A stretch of 7,849 nt of DNA from Pseudomonadota bacterium (GCA_018830925.1 JAHJRK010000511.1:1-7849), one strand, 5' to 3'. Shown: positions 1 through 6,697, counted from the first letter of the stretch. Numbers and translations are program-made. Notes: generated by a model not told the origin, from the sequence alone.

Positions 1-955
1 AACCCTTCGCTACGGATAGCAGGACCATGAACTGGGCCTGCATGTCTGTGGGAAATCCGGGATATGGTAAAGTCTTTATATCTATACTTGTGATTTTATC
101 TCCGCCCCTTACACTCATGGTATTGCCTTCAATTTTGACATCAGAGCCGGTCAGCCTCAGCTTATGAATAACAGATTCAAGATGGGCTGGTTCACAGTCT
201 AATATCTTTATATCTCCTCCGGAAAGGGCTGCAGATACCATGAATGTGCCGGTCTCTATTCTATCAGGTATAATGGATACGGATACTGGTGAAAGGGAGG
301 AAACACCTGTTATTTTCAATACCGATGTGCCTGTTCCTTCAATTTTCGCCCCCATTTTATTCAGAACATCGGCAAGAGCAATCACCTCCGGCTCCCTTGC
401 TGCATTACGAAGGATGGTAATCCCTTCGGCAAGGACTGCGGCCATCATAAGGTTTTCAGTTCCCGTCACTGTGACGGTGTCGAAAAATATTTCTGCACCT
501 CTTAAGGTTTCAGCGCTTGCTTCAACATATCCGTGCACCAGTTCAACTTTTGCTCCGAGCGCGGCAAGGCCTTTAAGATGCAGGTTAATTGGGCGTGCGC
601 CGATCGAGCATCCGCCCGGCAAAGAAACCCTTGCTTTTTTCAGCCTGGCAACAAGGGGCCCCAGAACTAGAATAGACGCCCTCATTTTTCTTACCAGATC
701 ATACGGAGCCTCAGAGTTATTAAGCCCCCCGACATCAATTTTGACGGTGTGCCCATACGTTTCTATCCTGGCGCCGTGGTTTATCAAAAGCTCCTTTGTG
801 CTATCAATATCTTTTAAATCTGGAACATTCGAATAAGTGCAAAGTCCGTCGGTAAGCAACGAAGAGATAAGAATAGGAAGAGCCGCGTTTTTTGCGCCGC
901 TTATCCTGACCTCACCTTTTAAAGGATGTCCTCCTTCAACAATTATTTTATCCAT
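1..955 (-). CDS. murA: UDP-N-acetylglucosamine 1-carboxyvinyltransferase MurA, C-terminus cut off by window edge
   Basis: MurA transfers enolpyruvate from phosphoenolpyruvate to UDP-GlcNAc, the first committed step of peptidoglycan synthesis, in the cytoplasm. I translated the frame by hand: it is open from the ATG at 953-955 to the left edge, giving 318 complete residues of a family of about 420. The start reads MDKIIVEGGHPLKGEV, followed by SGAKNAALPIL with the catalytic Lys22-Asn23 pair. The active-site loop PGGCSIGARP carries Cys116 (Cys115 in E. coli), and FPTDMQAQF carries Asp304 (Asp305 in E. coli). The last residues seen are VLLSVAKG, so about 100 residues lie outside the window. A GAGGG ribosome binding site precedes the ATG. 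Only about 20 bases separate the start from a strong terminator, so murA either has its own promoter within or beyond that hairpin or depends on readthrough. Identification is firm; no defect is visible. Confidence 0.96.
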   Translation of the reverse strand, partial: MDKIIVEGGHPLKGEVRISGAKNAALPILISSLLTDGLCTYSNVPDLKDIDSTKELLINHGARIETYGHTVKIDVGGLNNSEAPYDLVRKMRASILVLGPLVARLKKARVSLPGGCSIGARPINLHLKGLAALGAKVELVHGYVEASAETLRGAEIFFDTVTVTGTENLMMAAVLAEGITILRNAAREPEVIALADVLNKMGAKIEGTGTSVLKITGVSSLSPVSVSIIPDRIETGTFMVSAALSGGDIKILDCEPAHLESVIHKLRLTGSDVKIEGNTMSVRGGDKITSIDIKTLPYPGFPTDMQAQFMVLLSVAKG

Positions 956-976
956 TTTCCCTCGTTTCCTTAAAAC

Positions 977-1017
977 AAAAAAGCGCTTCCCCGGAAATTA
1001 AAGGGCAAGCGCTTTTT
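977..1017. terminator. Bidirectional intrinsic terminator between the qrc unit and murA
   Basis: Arm AAAAAAGCGCTTCCC (977-991) pairs with GGGCAAGCGCTTTTT (1003-1017), with a single bulged C at 1006 and a loop of about 11 bases. On the minus strand the stem ends in six T, and on the plus strand in five. All genes here are on the minus strand, so the functional role is probably to end the transcript that comes through qrcD and the 54-residue gene. A promoter for murA would then have to overlap the hairpin or lie upstream of it. Confidence 0.85.
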
Positions 1018-1039
1018 GATTTAACGGTATTTACATTCC

Positions 1040-1098
1040 AAGCCGTCGTGAAAAATAATCGTAACATTGAAATGCTGTGACCGGCTTACGGCTCCTAA
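1040..1098 (-). repeat. Shortened third copy (C) of the 110-base palindromic element, inverted relative to copies A and B
   Basis: Read on the minus strand this stretch starts TTAGGAGCCGTAA, matching the outer arm of copies A and B. It then jumps to GCCGG and a 14-base exact match to copy B (GCATTTCAATGTTA), and ends ACGACGGCTT like copy B. About 50 bases of the central hairpin are missing, as in an internal deletion derivative. Its TTAGG end overlaps the last base of the final His codon and the TAG stop of the 54-residue gene. Orientation is opposite to copy A, so A and C flank that gene as inverted repeats. Boundaries come from hand alignment and are accurate to a few bases. Confidence 0.75.
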
Positions 1099-1259
1099 TG
1101 GTGATTATCATCTTTGCCCTTATCAAAAAAGGTATCATAAAAAGCCTTGCCGATACAGAACGTCATTCCAAGTCCGATAATTGTAAGAGCATACCAGAGT
1201 CCGCCCATAAAGACCATATGGGACATATCCCACATCCATTCAAAACAAAAAGGAAACAT
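1095..1259 (-). CDS. 54-residue single-helix membrane protein, possible accessory subunit of the Qrc complex
   Basis: I found this gene by hand translation; its function is not recognised. It starts MFPFCFEWMWDMSHMVFMGG and ends DKGKDDNHH. Residues about 16-36 form one hydrophobic helix (VFMGGLWYALTIIGLGMTF region). The segment before it is rich in Met, Trp and Phe, and the tail is charged with lysines and aspartates, suggesting a cytoplasmic C-terminus. The start is supported by a consensus GGAGGT at 1265-1270 with a five-base spacer. It is the last gene before the terminator and follows qrcD by 135 bases, which hold repeat copy A. The position suggests a small subunit or assembly factor of the neighbouring membrane complex, as small one-helix proteins accompany many respiratory complexes; that is inference. 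Its stop codon lies in repeat copy C, so the present C-terminus may have been set by that element. Confidence 0.8.
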   Translation of the reverse strand: MFPFCFEWMWDMSHMVFMGGLWYALTIIGLGMTFCIGKAFYDTFFDKGKDDNHH

Positions 1260-1264
1260 GATTT

Positions 1265-1270
1265 ACCTCC
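1265..1270 (-). promoter_or_regulatory. Ribosome binding site of the 54-residue gene
   Basis: The minus strand reads TTGGAGGTAAATCATG, a near-perfect Shine-Dalgarno sequence five bases before the ATG at 1257-1259. Because the gene is so short, this site is the main support that it is translated. Confidence 0.8.
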
Positions 1271-1291
1271 AACAAAATATAACCGGAATCG

Positions 1292-1401
1292 TTAGGAGCC
1301 GTTACGAAATAACCAGTACATTTTAGACTGTTTCGTTACGGCTCCTTATGCCGTTTTTGACATCCAGATGACTACTTTATTTTTTTACAGCGGCTTAAAC
1401 C
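1292..1401 (+). repeat. 110-base palindromic repeat element, copy A, between qrcD and the 54-residue gene
   Basis: This copy aligns with copy B (5739-5848) over 110 bases without a gap; by hand I count 86 identical positions. The first 62 bases are the best conserved, with 6 differences, 5 of them in the hairpin loop. They form an inverted repeat with arms AGGAGCCGTTACGAAA and TTTCGTTACGGCTCCT, with a single mismatch in the arms. The second half is more diverged but ends identically with CGGCTTAAACC. Its right end overlaps the last codons and TAA stop of qrcD. No coding capacity is seen, so any mobility would have to come from elsewhere. In the mRNA the hairpin sits between the qrcD stop and the next gene. 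Confidence 0.88.
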
Positions 1402-2633
1402 TCCGGATTCAGTTCCTGCTCCTGCGGGAATATCGGCAGATAACGGTACGATAAAGATATTAGTATTACACCGTATGCAACAGGCAGGATAGTGGTTGCA
1501 ACTTCCTGCCAGCTCGGATAGTACATCACCCAGTTTTCGAACGTTAATACGGGCACAGCCATTACCTGGAGAACCATTACCCACCGGTTTACACATGCTC
1601 CAAGCACTGCAAGAATTATGGCAGTCATCAGTGCAGCCGGGTTTTTACGCCCTTTTTCAGATGTAAGAATTATCGCAGGAACGACTCCGCAAATAACGAT
1701 TTCAAGCACAAGTATCCAGATGCCGTAGAAAGGGTTGTTTGAATAAAAATCCATGAGGTTGAATCCGGCAGCAGGAGCCGTAACTTTGGCCCAGTACCAT
1801 GTGTCGATTATTTTTGCTATTATATAAGTTCCTATCATCCAGCCGGAAATTTTTGCAAGAAGCTCGATCACATTCTGCTTTACAAGTCTTTTCCCCGTTA
1901 CCTTTTCGGTGATTTTGGTGATCATAATTGTAAAACAGGGCCCACAGGCGGCAGCAGACCACGTATAGAGGAAAAATGTCCACGGCCAGATAAAAATTCC
2001 TTCCCTGTAACCGAACGGACGCCCGAAAAGAACTCCGGAGACTCCGCCAAGTGATCCCTGGTGGAAAAAGGAGAGAAAGGCTCCGGTCGCCGCGAAAACG
2101 GCCATTATCTCGTGCATGTTGTGGCCAAGCCTGTGAAAGAAGGGAACCTTGTCAATCTGGCGGTTTTCAAGGATAAGCGGAACATATTCTATAGTAAGAA
2201 CGCCGAAATAGCATGTAAGGCAGAAAGCCACTTCGGTAAGCATGGAGTGCACGTTTGCATGCCAGAAAATGAACCAGCCTCTCAGCGGCTGCCCGATATC
2301 TATGGCAAGAATGAGAAGAGCGGAACTGTAACAAATGAAACCGATAAGAACGGCATAGTTGATAATGTTTTTCAGTTCATCCTTCCCGACAATGTATCTT
2401 AAAAATCCGGTAAAAAACGCCCCGCCCCCCAGAGCTATAACTGCAAGGTCGGCCCAGATCCACAGAGCAAAACCGTAGGAATCATTCATATTTGTCTGGT
2501 TGAGTCCCTTGAACCAGCAAAGCAGCATGGCAAAAACGCCCCATAACAGTACCGCACCGGCCGCGCCTATCCACAAGGCAAACTGCCATGTCGGACAGCG
2601 CTTAACTCCCCTGGGTATTAATGCTGAATCCAT
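1395..2633 (-). CDS. qrcD: NrfD/PsrC-type integral membrane subunit, menaquinone-reacting QrcD
   Basis: This is the membrane subunit expected to bind menaquinone and take electrons from the iron-sulfur subunit, as in Qrc, polysulfide reductase and alternative complex III. It has 412 residues, close to the size of known QrcD, and about ten hydrophobic segments, for example near 17-40, 54-81, 91-112, 214-238 and 305-324. Family-type motifs are DIGQPLRGWFIFWHANVHS (112-130) and FFHQGSLGG (189-197). I chose the ATG at 2631-2633 because a TGAGGAG site lies ten bases upstream; a TTG six codons earlier overlaps that site and is unlikely. It follows qrcC after 86 bases. The stop codon and last valine codon lie in repeat copy A, so the C-terminus may have been shaped by that element. 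The NrfD family is certain; the Qrc assignment rests on the cluster. Confidence 0.85.
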   Translation of the reverse strand: MDSALIPRGVKRCPTWQFALWIGAAGAVLLWGVFAMLLCWFKGLNQTNMNDSYGFALWIWADLAVIALGGGAFFTGFLRYIVGKDELKNIINYAVLIGFICYSSALLILAIDIGQPLRGWFIFWHANVHSMLTEVAFCLTCYFGVLTIEYVPLILENRQIDKVPFFHRLGHNMHEIMAVFAATGAFLSFFHQGSLGGVSGVLFGRPFGYREGIFIWPWTFFLYTWSAAACGPCFTIMITKITEKVTGKRLVKQNVIELLAKISGWMIGTYIIAKIIDTWYWAKVTAPAAGFNLMDFYSNNPFYGIWILVLEIVICGVVPAIILTSEKGRKNPAALMTAIILAVLGACVNRWVMVLQVMAVPVLTFENWVMYYPSWQEVATTILPVAYGVILISLSYRYLPIFPQEQELNPEV

Positions 2634-2642
2634 AAGCCCTTT

Positions 2643-2650
2643 ACTCCTCA
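2643..2650 (-). promoter_or_regulatory. Ribosome binding site that decides the qrcD start
   Basis: The minus strand reads TGAGGAGT followed by nine bases (AAAGGGCTT) and the ATG at 2631-2633. It favours the 412-residue form over an 18-base longer form that would begin with TTG at 2649-2651, inside this site. Confidence 0.6.
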
Positions 2651-2719
2651 ATATCTGCTGTTTCTTAAAATTTTAAATGGCATCGTACTATTTAATATAA
2701 TTGTATCAATGATGCCGGA

Positions 2720-3499
2720 TTACTTTTTTTCATCTTTGAGATAGTTATCGCCTGCCCGCCTAACCCATTCCCTGCTCGAAAGGTAATAAACCTTGGGATT
2801 CGTCTGGAGCCTTTCAAGGAGCCGGAAGGCGTTCTTGTCTTTTTTCAGTTCATAAACCGCATGACCGGAATTATTAAGATCCCCGAAAGCAATAGCATTG
2901 GCCGGACACGACTGAGTACATGCAGTCTGGTACTCAGTCTCCTCTATCTCACGGCGGCCCTCGTAATAAGCCTTATCCATGGCAAGCTGATACCTGTGGA
3001 AACAGAAACTGCATTTTTCGACAACGCCTCTCATCCGGACAGACACGTTCGGGCTCAGATATTTCTCCATCCCGTCCGGCCAGACCGGATCCCACCAGTT
3101 GAAATATCTGGCATGATAAGGACATGCAGCCATGCAATACCTGCATCCGAAGCATCGTGTATATATCTGGCTGACAATCCCGGTCTCCTTGTTGTAGTCG
3201 GTCGCGGTCGCGGGACAAACGGAGACGCAGGGTGAATGACCGTGATCGCCTTTTCCACCGCAGTGCTGGCACGGCCGGGGAAGATAACAAATATCGGCAT
3301 CCGGAAAAGATTTGCCGTTTGTCAGCTTATAAATCCTGAGCCATGTTATACTGTCAAGCTTCTTCGACTCGTCCTCTTTGAAAGGCACATTATTTTCGGC
3401 CATACAGGCAACCATACAGGCTCCGCAACCGGTGCACTTGTCCAGATCAATGACCATCCCAAATTTTTTGACTTTTTCTTTACTTTGTTCTTCTTTCAT
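2720..3499 (-). CDS. qrcC: Four-cluster ferredoxin-type electron transfer subunit QrcC
   Basis: This 259-residue protein belongs to the DmsB/PsrB/HybA-like family that carries electrons between a periplasmic partner and an NrfD subunit. Sixteen cysteines form four complete sets: 22/25/28/32, 77/80/91/95, 116/119/122/126 and 163/166/194/198. All four sites could therefore hold a [4Fe-4S] cluster, although relatives can carry one [3Fe-4S] centre. Cys71 is an extra cysteine. There is no signal peptide or membrane segment, so export is probably by riding with the Tat substrate QrcB, as known for this family. The ATG at 3497-3499 is preceded by GAGG, and only 19 bases separate it from the qrcB stop, which indicates co-transcription. 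The C-terminus is rich in charged residues. The family is certain; assignment to Qrc rests on the neighbours. Confidence 0.87.
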   Translation of the reverse strand: MKEEQSKEKVKKFGMVIDLDKCTGCGACMVACMAENNVPFKEDESKKLDSITWLRIYKLTNGKSFPDADICYLPRPCQHCGGKGDHGHSPCVSVCPATATDYNKETGIVSQIYTRCFGCRYCMAACPYHARYFNWWDPVWPDGMEKYLSPNVSVRMRGVVEKCSFCFHRYQLAMDKAYYEGRREIEETEYQTACTQSCPANAIAFGDLNNSGHAVYELKKDKNAFRLLERLQTNPKVYYLSSREWVRRAGDNYLKDEKK

Positions 3500-3518
3500 C
3501 AGAACCTCATGTTCTAAA

Positions 3519-5726
3519 TTAGGCTTTGATCAGATTGGCCCTGATTCCCCAGGCCGCATCAAGACCGGAAGCAGGATCTTCCACCGTTCCGATAAGTTCA
3601 TTGACATTTATTCCCTTGCCGGCAAGATAATTGTCATACGCGGTATGGCCAAGGCCCCTCGGCATGGCCACAAGACCGGGCATGATCCCCTCAAACAGAT
3701 GAACCTTAACTCTTGCGCTTCCCTTCGGTGTTTTAAGGGTAGCATAACTTCCGGCAGAAAGTCCGTTCGCCCTGGCTGTTGCCGGATTTATCTCAACAAG
3801 GATATCCTTTCCTTTAAGAACTGTATCTTCAACGGTTTTTATTACAAAAGGCGGGGTGCCGATGTATCCGTTGGCTATCCTGAAGGAATCGTAAGGCAGG
3901 AGAAATAGAGGATAAGCCTTTGAGTCTTCTTCGCTATTTACAGGGGTAAAGAGGATTGATAAATCAGCAACACCGCCCGAAAGATCAAATCTTCCCGGAG
4001 AAATATTGACAACCTGGGCGGTAAATGCCGGATCAGAACTGAAGCCTTCTTTGTTCAGTATCTTCCACTTATCACCTGCTGTCCCTTCAAGGCATGTCTG
4101 ATAATCTTTCCACGGAAAAGCGTCTGCAACAGGCGAACCCACCTCTTTTGCTATAAGGAGGATGACATCACCCGCATGTTTCGTGTTGAACTGGGGGCTG
4201 ACAACCGGCCTTGCAAGGCTGACAACCGGTTTTGAAAGGCCGGCAGTCGCCGGAACATCTTCATAACGTTCAAGATAGACATGGTTTGGCAGAATAATGT
4301 CCGAATTCAATGCGGTTTCATCCATGAAAGACGAGAAGCTGACAATGAAAGGAATCTTTTTGAAAGCATCTTTTACGTCTTTTGTATCAGGCAATGAATA
4401 TACCGGATTTGATTCCAGAACAAAAAGAAGACTTACGGGAGACCCTGAATTCACAGCGCCCGCAAACCTGTTGGTAAGGCTTTTTGCGAATCCGTATTTT
4501 CCGCTCCCGGCACCGTCGATCCGCTCTTTTTTAATTCCGGCAGCACCAACTGCATCAGACTGATATGCAGGCCAGGCAATATATGCGGGATCATTAACCG
4601 CAAAAACTCCACCCTCCTTGTTTATATTTCCAACGAGGACATTTAGTGCCTGTACCGCCATCACTTCACCCAGAGAGCCCTGGGATTTACCTTGTCCTCT
4701 TCCACATATTGCAACCGGTCTTTCTGACCTTGCAAAATCCACAGCCAAAGCTTCTATTGTTTCTTTTTTTATTCCTGTTATTTTTTCCACACTGTCAGGA
4801 GAATAGTTTGAAAGGACAAGATCTCTGAACCTGATAAACCCTGAAGCTCCGGCATGAACAAAATCATTCCGGTAAAGGGATTTTCTGATAATAACGTGGG
4901 CAAGACCAAGAGCAAGAGCGTATTCGGTTCCGGGATTAACCGGAATCCACTTATCCGCTTTTGCGGCGCTATTCGAAAGGCGGGGTTCAACCTGAACGAC
5001 TTTAATGCCTGCTTTGCGCCAGGAGCTGTTCGCTCTTATCATGCGGACAGGTGATCCCCAGCCTTCAATCAATCCGCTTCCAAAACTCAGAATAAAGCCG
5101 GCATGTTCCAGATCAAAGCCAGTCTGGGCAATAAATCCCAAGGAGATATTATTGGCAATCTCATAAGAGTCCTGAATCGACGGCATCCGCATAAAATTTG
5201 GGGACCCGAACACGGAAAGAAATCTCTTAAACAGTGCGGGTACAGTTCCCTTATCAGAGCCGGAAATACAGGCAACGGAGTTAGATTCTCCCTTTTCCTT
5301 GATATCACCCAGCTTCTTTGCAACTTCCGAGATTGCTTCTTCCCATGTTATTTTGACCCACTTGCCTTCTCCTCTTTCACCGGCTCTTTTTAAAGGAGTC
5401 TTTACACGGTTCGGCCCGTACAGAAGCTGCAATCCGGACAGGCCTAGGAGGCAAATACCTCCGTCATTTACGGGATGTCCTTCCATTCCCTCTATCTTGA
5501 CGGCCCTGTTGTCGATCTTGCGGACTGATATTCCGCAGCCACCCGGGCAAAGTGTACATGCAGATTTCACATATGTTGCCTCACCATCCGCCGGGACAGG
5601 AGTCCATGGCCACATTTGCGTCCATATCGCACTGTCATCCGCCAGCTTCCAGGGTATTGGTGAAAGGGCTAAACCGGCTGCACCACCAATTCCAAGTGAC
5701 AAAAAACATCTTCTGTCTATTTTCAT
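3519..5726 (-). CDS. qrcB: Molybdopterin oxidoreductase-family subunit QrcB, Tat-exported, apparently without metal ligand
   Basis: This 735-residue protein has the architecture of the DMSO reductase family. A Tat signal begins it (DRRCFLSLGIGG, residues 4-15, then a hydrophobic stretch to about 25). Cys57, Cys60, Cys64 and Cys92 can bind one [4Fe-4S] cluster (CTLCPGGC and GGIC). The molybdopterin-binding body follows, with a C-terminal dinucleotide-binding domain from about 610 (LVEINPATARANGLSAGS). In PsrA and PhsA relatives the segment after GSPN carries the Cys that ligates molybdenum; here it reads GSPNFMRMPSIQDSYEIA, with Gln185 where I place that Cys. This agrees with Qrc, where QrcB is reported to contain no molybdenum, and argues against polysulfide or thiosulfate reductase. 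The role is then structural or electron-relaying. AAGGGGAAG precedes the ATG. The placement of the ligand site is a hand alignment. Confidence 0.86.
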   Translation of the reverse strand: MKIDRRCFLSLGIGGAAGLALSPIPWKLADDSAIWTQMWPWTPVPADGEATYVKSACTLCPGGCGISVRKIDNRAVKIEGMEGHPVNDGGICLLGLSGLQLLYGPNRVKTPLKRAGERGEGKWVKITWEEAISEVAKKLGDIKEKGESNSVACISGSDKGTVPALFKRFLSVFGSPNFMRMPSIQDSYEIANNISLGFIAQTGFDLEHAGFILSFGSGLIEGWGSPVRMIRANSSWRKAGIKVVQVEPRLSNSAAKADKWIPVNPGTEYALALGLAHVIIRKSLYRNDFVHAGASGFIRFRDLVLSNYSPDSVEKITGIKKETIEALAVDFARSERPVAICGRGQGKSQGSLGEVMAVQALNVLVGNINKEGGVFAVNDPAYIAWPAYQSDAVGAAGIKKERIDGAGSGKYGFAKSLTNRFAGAVNSGSPVSLLFVLESNPVYSLPDTKDVKDAFKKIPFIVSFSSFMDETALNSDIILPNHVYLERYEDVPATAGLSKPVVSLARPVVSPQFNTKHAGDVILLIAKEVGSPVADAFPWKDYQTCLEGTAGDKWKILNKEGFSSDPAFTAQVVNISPGRFDLSGGVADLSILFTPVNSEEDSKAYPLFLLPYDSFRIANGYIGTPPFVIKTVEDTVLKGKDILVEINPATARANGLSAGSYATLKTPKGSARVKVHLFEGIMPGLVAMPRGLGHTAYDNYLAGKGINVNELIGTVEDPASGLDAAWGIRANLIKA

Positions 5727-5738
5727 TGATTCTTCCCC

Positions 5739-5848
5739 TTAGGAGCCGTTACGAAATAACCATTACATTTCCAACCATTTCGTTACGGCTCCTTATGCCG
5801 GTTAAGGCATTTCAATGTTATCGTTATTATTGAACGACGGCTTAAACC
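5739..5848 (+). repeat. 110-base palindromic repeat element, copy B, between qrcA and qrcB
   Basis: This is in the same orientation as copy A and aligns with it over its full length without gaps. A long hairpin with arms AGGAGCCGTTACGAAAT and ATTTCGTTACGGCTCCT (16 of 17 pairs) covers 5741-5783 and its complement up to 5793. A second, smaller hairpin ATGCC-ggttaa-GGCAT follows at 5795-5810. The element ends CGGCTTAAACC. Its left end, TTAGG, overlaps by two bases the AAGGGGAAG ribosome binding site of qrcB. Transcribed in the qrc message, the hairpin would stand immediately upstream of the qrcB initiation region. No open reading frame of interest lies inside. Confidence 0.88.
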
Positions 5849-5915
5849 TGAAAAACAAAAACTTTTTATCTAATTATTTCGGAACACCCACTGCCAAAAA
5901 ATGTTTTAATCCGAT

Positions 5916-6629
5916 TTATTTATGGCATACAAAGCACGCATCTTTATCGGTTTGAACGCTTGACTTTCTGCCGGTCTCCTTTTCGTGGCATTCGGCACAA
6001 TCATCCATCTTCATCCTGTCCCACGAATTTTTCTTGATTCCGGTCATGCTCTTTCCCCAGATGTCACGACTGTAACCGGTCAGCCTGTTTTCTTCATATG
6101 GCTTCAGGCTGGTTGATTCGCCGATCGGTCCGTGGCACGTAACGCAATCCATTCCGGCCAGTTTGACATGAACAGTATGGGAGAAGAAAACACAGTCCGG
6201 CTGTTTAGAATAAACAAGCCATGGAACTTCCTTTTCTTTTGCAACATACTCCTCAACAAAAATCTTTTCTTGCGGACTATCTCCCTGAACTTCCTGGTGG
6301 CAGTCGGCGCATTGCGCGAGTTTGGGCACCCCGGCATAACTTCCGTCTTCACGGAAGATGTGGCAGCTTTCGCATCCGTTATCAACCGTTTCGACATGAA
6401 GAACGTGGTTAAAATCGACAGGTTGCCGTTTCTGGGAGTAAAGAAGCTTCGGGAAAATAACCCATCCGATTATGAGACTTGCGACAAACCCAATGATGAA
6501 GAACAGGACAATAAACCCGCCGGGGCCTTCTCCCTGCTCTTTTTCATCGACTCCCTTAAACGAAGCTACGGCCTCTTCGCCACCTGTTTCTGCAGAAACT
6601 CCTTTAGTTTTATCATCTGGTGTACTCAT
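5916..6629 (-). CDS. qrcA: Membrane-anchored multihaem cytochrome c subunit QrcA with five CXXCH motifs
   Basis: This 237-residue protein is the likely electron entry point of the complex, accepting electrons from periplasmic cytochrome c3. An acidic N-terminal tail of about 37 residues is followed by one membrane helix (about 38-63) and a periplasmic domain. Five haem motifs are visible at 86-90, 107-111, 162-166, 211-215 and 232-236, the last at the very C-terminus. FNHVLH (73-78) and FSHTVH (149-154) are typical donors of distal haem ligands. The protein has only nine histidines, one fewer than five bis-His haems need. As I recall, Desulfovibrio QrcA is described with six haems; only five motifs are found here. 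GGAG eight bases upstream supports the ATG at 6627-6629. It is first in the qrc order and follows ccsB after 221 bases. It resembles the pentahaem subunit of alternative complex III, but the separate qrcB and qrcC favour Qrc. Confidence 0.85.
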   Translation of the reverse strand: MSTPDDKTKGVSAETGGEEAVASFKGVDEKEQGEGPGGFIVLFFIIGFVASLIIGWVIFPKLLYSQKRQPVDFNHVLHVETVDNGCESCHIFREDGSYAGVPKLAQCADCHQEVQGDSPQEKIFVEEYVAKEKEVPWLVYSKQPDCVFFSHTVHVKLAGMDCVTCHGPIGESTSLKPYEENRLTGYSRDIWGKSMTGIKKNSWDRMKMDDCAECHEKETGRKSSVQTDKDACFVCHK

Positions 6630-6697
6630 GAATACTCCGTCAAGCTGTGGTTAATAAATTCACAGAAACCGCTGAAACAAATCATATTTAACCTTAA

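Noticed and set aside
240..836. A 198-codon plus-strand open frame.
   Set aside because: It lies antisense to murA, whose catalytic motifs are all in frame on the minus strand; the plus-strand product has no recognisable features.
1077..1295. A 72-codon plus-strand open frame over the small gene.
   Set aside because: It is antisense to the 54-residue gene and has no convincing ribosome binding site, whereas the minus-strand gene has GGAGGT at the right distance.
2679..2716. GGCATC and GATGCC as a hairpin between qrcC and qrcD.
   Set aside because: The stem has only six pairs around a loop of about 26 bases and no T run follows; too weak to call a terminator or regulatory site.
3519..6629. 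Polysulfide or thiosulfate reductase, or alternative complex III, as the identity of the operon.
   Set aside because: The apparent loss of the metal-ligating Cys and the presence of a multihaem QrcA argue against a Psr/Phs enzyme. Separate qrcB and qrcC and the lack of ActD, ActE and ActF-like genes argue against alternative complex III.
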